Origin: Friedmanniella sp.
GTDB taxonomy: Bacteria > Actinomycetota > Actinomycetes > Propionibacteriales > Propionibacteriaceae
Reading direction: 5' to 3'
Length of the DNA stretch: 5,078 bases
Assembly: GCA_025964935.1 (NCBI GenBank)
Contig: JAOPXW010000326.1
Location: 1-5,078, forward strand
Shown piece by piece: positions 1 through 5,078 of the stretch. The first letter of the stretch is position 1. Every line of letters starts with the position of its first letter. The position numbers and the translations under genes are program-made. The notes beneath the pieces were generated by a model, which was not told the DNA's origin, searched no databases, and saw nothing but the letters and a program-made list of their open reading frames with translations.

Positions 1-1200
1 CTCGATCGCCGCGGCGTCGAAGCCGAGCTCGGCGAGCACCTCCCGGGTGTGCTGCCCGGCCCGCGGCGGACCGGCCACGGTCCCCCGGGCCACGCCGCCG
101 TAGCGGATCGGCGAGTCCACCGACTCCACCTGCCGGTCCCCGATCCGCACCCCGTCGACCTGCACCCACGCGCCGGTGGCCCGGGCCTGGACGTCCTCCA
201 CCACCTCGGCCGGCAGCTGCACCGGCCCCCACCACACGTCGTGCTCGTCGAACGCCTGCATCCAGTACGCCAGCGGGTGGGCAGCGAAGGCGGCGTCGAG
301 GATCGGGATGAACTCCCGCCGGTTCTTCGACACCGCGCGGGCCGTGCCGAACCGCTCGTCGGCGAGCAGGTCGGAACGGCCGATCGCGGCGAGCACCCGG
401 GGCAGGTGCCGCTTGGCCTCGACCCCCACCAGGAAGAACCAGCGGTCGTCGGCCGTGCGGTAGGAGTTGTACAGCGGGGTCGGGCAGTTCTCCCGTGGAT
501 AGGGCGGCCGGGGACGTCCGCCCATCGCCTGGACGCCCAGCTCACCGGCCAGCGCCCACATGCCGGTGCGCAGCAGCGAGGCCTCGACGAACCGGCCCGT
601 CCCGGTGGTCTCGCGCTCGTGCAGGGCCGCCAGGACCCCGGCCACCGCGGTCATCGCGGCGAAGGTGTCCCCCAGCCCCTGCATCAGCGGCGCCGGCGGC
701 TGCCCCTGGGTCGTGATCTCGTGCGCGATGCCGGTGCGCGCGAAGAAGGAGGCCAGGTCGTAGCCGGCCTTCTCCTCGTCCGGGCCGCCCCAGCCGTACG
801 CCGTGAGTGAGCAGTAGACCAGCCGCGGGAAGCGCTCGGCGACCCCCTCGGGGTCCAGGCCCAGGCGGCGCAGCGCGGCGGGCCGCAAGTTGGTCAGCAG
901 GACGTCGGCCTGGGACAGCAGCCGCTCCAGCGCCTCGCGGCCCTCGGCGGACCGCACGTCCAGCTCGATCGAGCGCTTGCCCCGGTTGGCGGAGGTGAAG
1001 GCCCCGTTGGGAGCGTCGGGGTTGGCGCCCATCGATCCCCAGATGTGCCGCATCGGCTCACCGCCCCGCGGCTCCACCTTCACCACGTCGGCACCCCAGT
1101 CGGCGAGCACGCCGCCCGCGGCCGGCCCGGCCATCCAATGGGCGAGTTCGACGACCCGCACGCCGTCCAGCGGGGTCGGCGCCACCGACGGGCCGGTCAC
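1..1200 (-). CDS. CaiB/BaiF family (class III) CoA-transferase, 3' end cut by window edge
   Basis: This enzyme is predicted to move coenzyme A from one acyl-CoA to a free carboxylic acid in the cytoplasm. Reading from the GTG at 1200, the frame is open for 400 codons to base 1 with no stop, so only the last few C-terminal residues are probably missing (family members are usually about 380-450 residues). The N-terminus shows the family pattern: LDGVRVVELA at 11-20, then MAGPAAGGVLADWGADVVKV at 23-41/42, then EP. NRGKRSIELD follows at 72-81. AYGWGGP (134-140) and GYDLA (146-150) follow, then GLGDTF (175-180), whose Asp178 is the likely equivalent of the catalytic aspartate of formyl-CoA transferase. 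The C-terminal signature GQHTREVLAELGF (382-394) is typical. The GTG start overlaps the P450 stop as GTGA, with only a weak G-rich stretch upstream, so translation is probably coupled. The acid substrate and CoA donor cannot be told from sequence. Confidence 0.93.
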   Translation of the reverse strand, partial: MTGPSVAPTPLDGVRVVELAHWMAGPAAGGVLADWGADVVKVEPRGGEPMRHIWGSMGANPDAPNGAFTSANRGKRSIELDVRSAEGREALERLLSQADVLLTNLRPAALRRLGLDPEGVAERFPRLVYCSLTAYGWGGPDEEKAGYDLASFFARTGIAHEITTQGQPPAPLMQGLGDTFAAMTAVAGVLAALHERETTGTGRFVEASLLRTGMWALAGELGVQAMGGRPRPPYPRENCPTPLYNSYRTADDRWFFLVGVEAKRHLPRVLAAIGRSDLLADERFGTARAVSKNRREFIPILDAAFAAHPLAYWMQAFDEHDVWWGPVQLPAEVVEDVQARATGAWVQVDGVRIGDRQVESVDSPIRYGGVARGTVAGPPRAGQHTREVLAELGFDAAAIE

Positions 1201-2423
1201 GCCGGCACCCCCGCGACCGGCGTGGCGCCGGTGACGGCCGGCTCGGCCACGAAGTCCACACGCTCGGGGCCCCGCGTCTGTCCCCCGCTCCAGACGATCT
1301 CGGCCCCCTCGGCGAGACGGAAGTCCGGCATCACCGCGAGCCACTCCTCGAGGGTGATCTTGACCTCCAGCCGGGCCAGGTTCGAGCCCAGGCAGCGGTG
1401 CGCACCGGACCCGAAGGTGAGGTGCCGGTTGCGACGGCGGTCGATCTGGACCTCGTCGGGGTCGGGGAAGACCGCGGGGTCGCGGTTGGCCGAGGCGAAG
1501 GGCAGCACCACGCGCTCGCCGGCGTGCACGCAGCGACCGTGCAGGGCCACGTCCTCCTTCGCCAGCCGGCCCACGGTGACCGGGGCGTAGAAGCGGAGGA
1601 ACTCCTCCACCGCGGTGTCGATCAGCGACGGGTCCTCGACCAGGCGCTGCCGGTCGGCCGGGTGGGTGGCCAGGTGCCACATCGTCGAGCCGATGGCGCT
1701 CCAGGTGGTGTCGGCCCCGGCGATCAGCACCAGGAACGCGGCACCGATCCGGTGCTTGCGGGTCAGCGGCTCGCCGTCCATCTCGGCCGTGGTGAGGTAG
1801 TCGATCAGGTCGTCGGCACCACCGCCGGCCGCCTCCCGGTCGTCGAGCAGCTGACCGAGGTAGGCGATGATCTCCCGCACCGCCTCGGCCCGGACCGCCT
1901 GGTCCGTCGGGCCGACCCGGATCATCCGGATCATCCAGTCGTGGAACTGACCACCCGGTGGCACGCCTAGGATCGAGGTCAGCACGGTGAGCGTCAGGGG
2001 CTGGGAGAAGTGCTCGATGACGTCCCCGCCGCCGCGCTCGGCCAGCGCGGCGACCAGGCGACGCGCCTCCGCCCGGATCATCGGCTCCATGGCCGCCACC
2101 TGGGTGGGCATGAAGAACGGCATCAGGACGTCGCGGTGCGCCTTGTGCTCCGGCGGGTCGGAGGTCAGCGGCGGCAGGGAGAGCCCCCCGGCCGCCTCCA
2201 GCGGCCCGGCCACCTCCACCGCGCGCGACGTGAAGTGGTCGGTGTCGCGGGCGATGTCCCGCACGTCGTCGTACCCGGCGACCATGTACGAGCCGCCCCA
2301 CTTGTCGGTGTGTGCCACCGGGCAGCCGGCGCGCATCGCCGCGTACTGGACGTTCGGGTCCGCCCGGAACTCCTCGGAGTAGAGGTCGTAGCCGTCCGCC
2401 GGGTGCACCGCCTTGTCGGTCAT
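1197..2423 (-). CDS. Cytochrome P450, soluble bacterial type (408 aa, complete)
   Basis: A heme-thiolate monooxygenase expected to hydroxylate an organic substrate using O2 and electrons from a ferredoxin and its reductase, neither of which lies in the window. All hallmarks are present: the C-helix HKAHR (93-97, in SDPPEHKAHR), the I-helix oxygen-activation motif AGADTT (235-240), the K-helix ExxR (Glu274-Arg277 in EEFLRF) and the heme loop FGSGAHRCLG (337-346) with Cys344 as the iron ligand. Length is normal for a soluble bacterial P450, and there is no membrane anchor or fused reductase. The ATG at 2423 is well supported: an in-frame TAG (2435-2433) lies only three codons upstream, and the N-terminal pattern leading to CPVAHTD and YDDVRDI is intact. 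There is no Shine-Dalgarno sequence, but a -10-like box sits six bases upstream, suggesting leaderless translation. The gene is coupled to the CoA-transferase, so its substrate may be an acid or become one. I cannot assign a CYP family. Confidence 0.97.
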   Translation of the reverse strand: MTDKAVHPADGYDLYSEEFRADPNVQYAAMRAGCPVAHTDKWGGSYMVAGYDDVRDIARDTDHFTSRAVEVAGPLEAAGGLSLPPLTSDPPEHKAHRDVLMPFFMPTQVAAMEPMIRAEARRLVAALAERGGGDVIEHFSQPLTLTVLTSILGVPPGGQFHDWMIRMIRVGPTDQAVRAEAVREIIAYLGQLLDDREAAGGGADDLIDYLTTAEMDGEPLTRKHRIGAAFLVLIAGADTTWSAIGSTMWHLATHPADRQRLVEDPSLIDTAVEEFLRFYAPVTVGRLAKEDVALHGRCVHAGERVVLPFASANRDPAVFPDPDEVQIDRRRNRHLTFGSGAHRCLGSNLARLEVKITLEEWLAVMPDFRLAEGAEIVWSGGQTRGPERVDFVAEPAVTGATPVAGVPA

Positions 2424-2429
2424 GACCAG

Positions 2430-2458
2430 ACTCTACGTCTTAGGACACTCGGTGTCCA
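2430..2458 (-). promoter_or_regulatory. Candidate promoter for the P450/CoA-transferase pair (leaderless)
   Basis: On the minus strand a -35-like TGGACA (2458-2453; five of six match TTGACA) is followed by a 17-base spacer and a -10-like TAGAGT (2435-2430; fits TANNNT). Only six bases separate the -10 from the P450 ATG at 2423, which would place the transcript start at or next to the A of the ATG. Leaderless mRNAs are common in actinobacteria, and there is no Shine-Dalgarno sequence here, which agrees. The promoter is predicted from sequence alone. Confidence 0.62.
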
Positions 2459-2469
2459 TGCTTGTAGAG
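2431..2469. promoter_or_regulatory. Nested inverted repeat, probable repressor operator
   Basis: Two perfect 6-bp inverted repeats share one centre at base 2450. The inner arms are GGACAC (2443-2448) and GTGTCC (2452-2457) around a 3-base core. The outer arms are CTCTAC (2431-2436) and GTAGAG (2464-2469). The 6-base segments between inner and outer arms do not pair, giving a regular 6-6-6-3-6-6-6 layout. The right inner arm overlaps the candidate -35 box and the left outer arm overlaps the -10 box, so a dimeric or double-dimer regulator bound here would block RNA polymerase. TetR-like repressors often use such sites, but the regulator's family and identity are unknown. Confidence 0.65.
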
Positions 2470-2486
2470 CGTTCCCCGGTGTCGGC

Positions 2487-3026
2487 TCAGGTCGTCGGCG
2501 ACTGGTCCCGGAGGACCGTTCCGAGGTCCTCGGCGTCGACGGGGAACCCGGTCATCCGGTAGAAGGCGCGTTCCCGCCGCTCCTGTCGCCGCGCCACCGC
2601 GGCCAGCGCGTGCCTGGCCCGGTCCACCTGGTCGGGGCCACCGTGCGCGCCGATGCGCGTGTACAGCGCGCCGGTGAGCCCCTTGAGGCGGCGGTTGCAC
2701 TCCCGGAGGTCGTCGAGGTCGACGAGGTGCGCCGCCTGCACCGGTACCTCGTCGGCAGGGGGCCCCGGCTGCCCGACGGCGTCCCCCGTCTCCTCGTCGT
2801 CGCCGGCGATCCCGCGGAGGGTGTCGAGCAGCCCGAGGTGGTCTCCGTTCTCCACCACCTCGTACAGGTACTGGTCGGCCTGCACGTCGATGAGCCAGTC
2901 GAGCGTGGCGAGCATCAGGCCGGCCTGCTCCTGCGCGAAGACGGCGTCCTCGGGCAGCGCCGGGATGATGGTCTCCGCCATCCGCGACTTCAGTGCCTCG
3001 AGGAGGTCCGGCACGGCTGGGAGCAT
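2487..3026 (-). CDS. Hypothetical protein (179 aa), possible partner subunit of the upstream kinase
   Basis: I do not recognise this protein with certainty. It has no signal peptide, membrane segment or Cys/His metal site, and looks like a soluble, mostly helical protein. Residues 5-75 form a helical N-terminal part (VPDLLEALKSRM, then IIPALPEDAVFAQEQAGLML). Residues 76-98 are an acidic, Gly/Pro-rich linker. Residues 99-179 form a second helical part rich in Arg/Ala, with RRQERRERAFYRMTGF at 146-161. The start is firm: ATG at 3026 has GGAGG eight bases upstream, and the kinase stop TGA lies in the same frame one codon before it. This tight coupling suggests a complex with the kinase, as LvaB forms with LvaA. 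The N-terminal pattern (LLEAL, then PALP, a following Phe and an Ala-rich helix) loosely resembles the LvaB-like small family DUF6285 as I remember it, but the protein is longer and the C-terminal half does not match. Existence of the gene is secure; the function is inferred. Confidence 0.85.
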   Translation of the reverse strand: MLPAVPDLLEALKSRMAETIIPALPEDAVFAQEQAGLMLATLDWLIDVQADQYLYEVVENGDHLGLLDTLRGIAGDDEETGDAVGQPGPPADEVPVQAAHLVDLDDLRECNRRLKGLTGALYTRIGAHGGPDQVDRARHALAAVARRQERRERAFYRMTGFPVDAEDLGTVLRDQSPTT

Positions 3027-3029
3027 CGC

Positions 3030-4208
3030 TCAATCCTCCAGGACCAGGGCGTTGGCATCGCCGACGAAGCGTCCGCCCAGCCCGCTGATGAAGTTGTACA
3101 TGACGTCGAGCTGGGTGGTCCGGGCCCGGGCGTGGAAGGGGCCGGTCCCGAGCAGCGACACGACGGCCCAGTAGTAGTTGTAGACGGAGTAGTAGTGCAG
3201 CCGGTCCCGATCCACGGAGAGCCCCGAGATCCGCTCGTACTCGCCGAGGAAGGTCGCCTCGTCCATCAACCCGGCGACGAGGAAGGTGCCGTTCTCGTCG
3301 ACGGACCCCCAGCCGGGGAGCATCGTGTACGCCAGGTCCGAGTGGCGGTCGCCCAGGTAGCAGAGCTCCCAGTCGATCACCGCGGTGATCTCACCCCGTT
3401 CCTCGTCGAAGAGGAAGTTCCCGTTGCGGTAGTCCCCGTGGAGCAGGGACACCCGATCGACCGGGGGACGGTTCTCCCGCAGCCACTGGCTCATGAGGAG
3501 CATCGTCGGGTGCTCCTCGAGCTTGTCCTGCTCCCACGCCCGCTCCCAGAAGCCCAGGCGCCAGTCGATGGCGTCGGTGGTCTCTGACCGGGGGACGTCG
3601 AAGGCGTCGAGGCCGGCCCCGCTCCAGTCGGCGGAGTGCAGGGCCGCGCAGTGCTGCACGAAGGCCGGAGCGAGCGCCTTCCGGAGGCGGGGACCGTAGG
3701 TGACGCCCAGCCCCGTCGCCTTGGGCACGTCGAAGGTCGGGGCACTCGTCCCGGGAACGAACGTGCTGATGAACGCCGGCGCCCCGAAGTACGAGGGGTC
3801 CTCGGTGAGGAGGACGGGCCGCGGGGTCGGCATCAGCCCCTGGACGGCCTGGAGCATCTGGAACTCCCGCGTTGCATCGGTCGCACAGATCGCACCGGGG
3901 GTCTTGACCCGGAGGACCAGGCGCTCGGTCTCGGGACCTCGGGTGAGCGTGAAGGCATAGGCCTCGTTCGCGCCGCCGCCGCGCAGTCGGGACACTCCCC
4001 CGACGGCTACGGGCCCGTCCAGGGAATCGGCCAGGAACTGCTCCAGGCTCGCCTGCGGATCTGGCAGGCCCACGCCGGCCCGGACAGTGGCCGTCGACTC
4101 CCGGTCGAGCAGCTTGCTCGTCAGCAGCTCCTCGAGTCGGCGCTCGCACGCGTACGTCGCCCGGAGCGAGTCCAGGCGGTCCTGCAGCCCATCCGTGACA
4201 GCGGACAT
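3030..4208 (-). CDS. APH-fold phosphotransferase, LvaA / ACAD10-ACAD11-like (putative hydroxyacyl-CoA kinase)
   Basis: An ATP-dependent kinase with the aminoglycoside-phosphotransferase fold. The Brenner motif HGDYRNGN (257-264) supplies catalytic Asp259 and Asn264, and AVIDWELCYLGD (276-287) supplies metal-binding Asp279. The nucleotide loop is near RLRGGGANEAYAF (74-86), the beta-3 strand reads LVLRVKTPG (97-105), and TREFQML (113-119) holds the helix-C glutamate. The DWELxxLGDxxSDLAY pattern and the WLRENRPP segment before the Brenner motif are typical of the ACAD10/ACAD11 N-terminal kinase domain and of LvaA from Pseudomonas putida levulinate catabolism, which phosphorylates 4-hydroxyacyl-CoA. 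They argue against a drug-resistance enzyme. At 392 residues it is longer than typical bacterial members (about 350) because residues 1-60 form an extra, probably helical extension. GGAGG lies six bases before the ATG. It sits between an acyl-CoA synthetase and a coupled small gene. The family is confident; the substrate is inferred. Confidence 0.93.
   Translation of the reverse strand: MSAVTDGLQDRLDSLRATYACERRLEELLTSKLLDRESTATVRAGVGLPDPQASLEQFLADSLDGPVAVGGVSRLRGGGANEAYAFTLTRGPETERLVLRVKTPGAICATDATREFQMLQAVQGLMPTPRPVLLTEDPSYFGAPAFISTFVPGTSAPTFDVPKATGLGVTYGPRLRKALAPAFVQHCAALHSADWSGAGLDAFDVPRSETTDAIDWRLGFWERAWEQDKLEEHPTMLLMSQWLRENRPPVDRVSLLHGDYRNGNFLFDEERGEITAVIDWELCYLGDRHSDLAYTMLPGWGSVDENGTFLVAGLMDEATFLGEYERISGLSVDRDRLHYYSVYNYYWAVVSLLGTGPFHARARTTQLDVMYNFISGLGGRFVGDANALVLED
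3035..3039 (-). promoter_or_regulatory. Ribosome binding site of the 179-aa gene, inside the kinase 3' end
   Basis: The minus strand reads GGAGG eight bases before the ATG at 3026. It overlaps the last codons of the kinase (Glu-Asp-stop), so ribosomes finishing the kinase end directly at this start. It supports a separately initiated protein rather than a mis-called extension of the kinase. Confidence 0.8.
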
Positions 4209-4214
4209 CCCGCT

Positions 4215-4219
4215 CCTCC
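4215..4219 (-). promoter_or_regulatory. Ribosome binding site of the kinase gene
   Basis: The minus strand reads GGAGG inside a purine-rich run (GAGGGGGAGGAG), with a six-base spacer before the ATG at 4208. This is a strong Shine-Dalgarno sequence and fixes the kinase start, including its N-terminal extension, in the 46-base gap after the acyl-CoA synthetase. Confidence 0.8.
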
Positions 4220-4254
4220 CCCTCGTGCCGGCGGTCGCCCGACGGGTCCTGTGG

Positions 4255-5078
4255 TCAGGTCGCCGGGGACGCCGTCGGCGTGGCCGACACCGGGGTCGGC
4301 ACCAGTGTTCCGGCGTCGATCTGGTCCTTGAGCGCGAACTTCTGCACCTTGCCCGACGGGGTCATCGGGTACGTCTGGGTGAAGTACCAGCGCGCGGGCG
4401 TCTTGTGCGACGCGATGCGCTGACGGCACCAGTCCCGCAGCTCCTCGGCCGACGGCGGCGCGGCTGGGCACTTCGGGCGGACCACCGCCGCGACCTGCTC
4501 CCCCCACCGCTCGTCGGGCAGGCCGATGACCGCCACCTCGGCCACGTCGGGGTGGGAGAAGAGCAGCTCCTCGATCTCCCGCGGGTAGATGTTCATGCCG
4601 CCCCGGATGATCATGTCCTTGAGGCGACCGGTGACCCTGAGGAAGCCGCGGTCGTCCATCGTCCCGAGGTCGCCCATGCGCAGCCAGCCGTCCGCGTCCA
4701 GCGTCGCGGCGGTCTCGTCGGGCATCTCGTAGTAGGACAGCATCGTCTGGTAGCCGCGGCAGCAGATCTCCCCCTGCTCCCCGATCGGCAGCGTCGTGCC
4801 CAGCACCGGATCGGCGATCTTGACCTCCAGCTGCGGGAGCGGCTGCCCGACCGTGCCGGCCTGGTCGGCGGCACCGTCGGTGATCCGGGTCTGGCTGATG
4901 ACGCCGTGCATCTCGGTCTGGCCGAAGAGGATGCTGAACCGGCAGCCGAGCCGGTCCAGCACGCGGTGGACCAGCGCCTCGGGCACGGCCGAGGCGCAGG
5001 ACATCATCGTCTGCACGCTGGACAGGTCGCGCGCCGAGCAGTCGGGGTGCTCCAGCACCGCGATGAGCATCGTGGGCC
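4255..5078 (-). CDS. AMP-forming acyl-CoA synthetase (C-terminal half; 5' part outside window)
   Basis: Activates a carboxylic acid to its acyl-CoA through an acyl-adenylate (ANL superfamily). The open frame enters from the right edge: codons for Pro and Thr precede the first in-window Met at 5070, giving a PTMLIAVL strand typical of mid-protein in this family, so that Met is internal and not the start. Counting from it, FGQTE (49-53) is the A5 adenine-binding motif, GEICCRGYQTMLSYY (100-114) is A6, DGWLRMGDLG (127-136) is A7 with ribose-binding Asp134, GRLKDMIIRGGMNIYPREIE (148-167) is the A8 hinge, and PSGKVQKFAL (238-247) is A10 with probable catalytic Lys241. About 274 codons are present of an expected 530-560. 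The tail after A10 is short and rich in Thr, Ser, Ala and Pro. The stop lies 46 bases before the kinase gene, so the two are probably co-transcribed. Fatty, aromatic or short hydroxy/keto acids are all possible substrates. Confidence 0.95.
   Translation of the reverse strand, partial: PTMLIAVLEHPDCSARDLSSVQTMMSCASAVPEALVHRVLDRLGCRFSILFGQTEMHGVISQTRITDGAADQAGTVGQPLPQLEVKIADPVLGTTLPIGEQGEICCRGYQTMLSYYEMPDETAATLDADGWLRMGDLGTMDDRGFLRVTGRLKDMIIRGGMNIYPREIEELLFSHPDVAEVAVIGLPDERWGEQVAAVVRPKCPAAPPSAEELRDWCRQRIASHKTPARWYFTQTYPMTPSGKVQKFALKDQIDAGTLVPTPVSATPTASPAT

Noticed and set aside
49..810. Plus-strand open frame of 253 codons
   Set aside because: It lies fully inside the CoA-transferase on the opposite strand, is Arg/Pro/His-rich and lacks motifs; an antisense shadow.
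2443..2457. Inverted repeat GGACAC-TCG-GTGTCC as a rho-independent terminator of the kinase operon
   Set aside because: The stem is only 6 bp and no T-run follows on either strand. Overlap with the -35 box fits an operator better.
2450..2483. Direct repeat CGGTGTC at 2450-2456 and 2477-2483
   Set aside because: Seven bases in GC-rich DNA is weak evidence; the second copy lacks an inverted partner and lies outside the promoter boxes.
2440..3033. Alternative minus-strand frame of 197 codons over the small gene
   Set aside because: Its product is almost entirely Arg, Gly, Ala and Pro. The competing frame at 3026-2487 has a well-placed RBS, balanced composition and stop-to-start coupling with the kinase.
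2010..3587. Plus-strand open frame of 525 codons, antisense to the P450, the small gene and the kinase
   Set aside because: It crosses the intergenic region and three well-supported minus-strand genes. Its translation is rich in Arg, Val, His, Gly and Pro with no recognisable domain, as expected for antisense frames in high-GC DNA.
3030..4208. Aminoglycoside-resistance phosphotransferase
   Set aside because: The fold is shared, but the DWELxxLGDxxSDLAY and LVLRVKTPG patterns and the acyl-CoA synthetase neighbour point to the ACAD10/11-LvaA branch.
4209..4254. Terminator or promoter between the synthetase and the kinase
   Set aside because: Only a 4-bp hairpin (CCCG-T-CGGG) is visible, with no T-run, and there is no convincing -10/-35 pair. 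The gap is explained by the kinase RBS.
3636..4331. Plus-strand open frame of 231 codons
   Set aside because: Antisense to the kinase and the end of the acyl-CoA synthetase, low-complexity composition and no family features.

Overview
The window is very GC-rich (about 70% by eye) and gene-dense. Its codons end mostly in G or C, its intergenic gaps are short, and its genes are stacked or overlap start-to-stop. One promoter looks leaderless (a -10 box directly before an ATG). Together these suggest an actinobacterium; the sequence does not fix the genus. All five genes I can support lie on the minus strand, so the region is transcribed from right to left. Almost every plus-strand open frame is an antisense shadow of these genes.

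Layout in the direction of transcription: (1) 5078-4255, the C-terminal half of an AMP-forming acyl-CoA synthetase whose N-terminus lies beyond the right edge; (2) after 46 bases, 4208-3030, a 392-residue aminoglycoside-phosphotransferase-fold kinase of the LvaA / ACAD10-ACAD11 type; (3) 3026-2487, a 179-residue soluble protein of unknown function, starting one codon after the kinase stop and in the same frame; (4) 2486-2424, a 63-base intergenic region with a promoter-like -35/-10 pair and a striking nested inverted repeat centred on base 2450; (5) 2423-1197, a complete class I-type bacterial cytochrome P450; (6) 1200-1, a CaiB/BaiF (class III) CoA-transferase overlapping the P450 stop by four bases (GTGA) and running off the left edge after 400 codons.

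The genes read as a catabolic set for an organic acid or lipid-like compound: CoA activation (synthetase), phosphorylation of a hydroxyacyl-CoA (kinase plus putative partner), oxidation (P450) and CoA transfer (CaiB). The most interesting point is the pairing of an LvaA-like kinase with a small, tightly coupled downstream protein next to an acyl-CoA synthetase. This recalls the lvaA-lvaB-lvaE arrangement for 4-hydroxyacyl-CoA catabolism in Pseudomonas putida, but the small protein is not an obvious LvaB. The P450-CoA-transferase pair appears to have its own promoter under a dyad operator. The substrate, the regulator, the P450 redox partners and any LvaC-like (acyl-CoA-dehydrogenase-fold) enzyme are not visible here.
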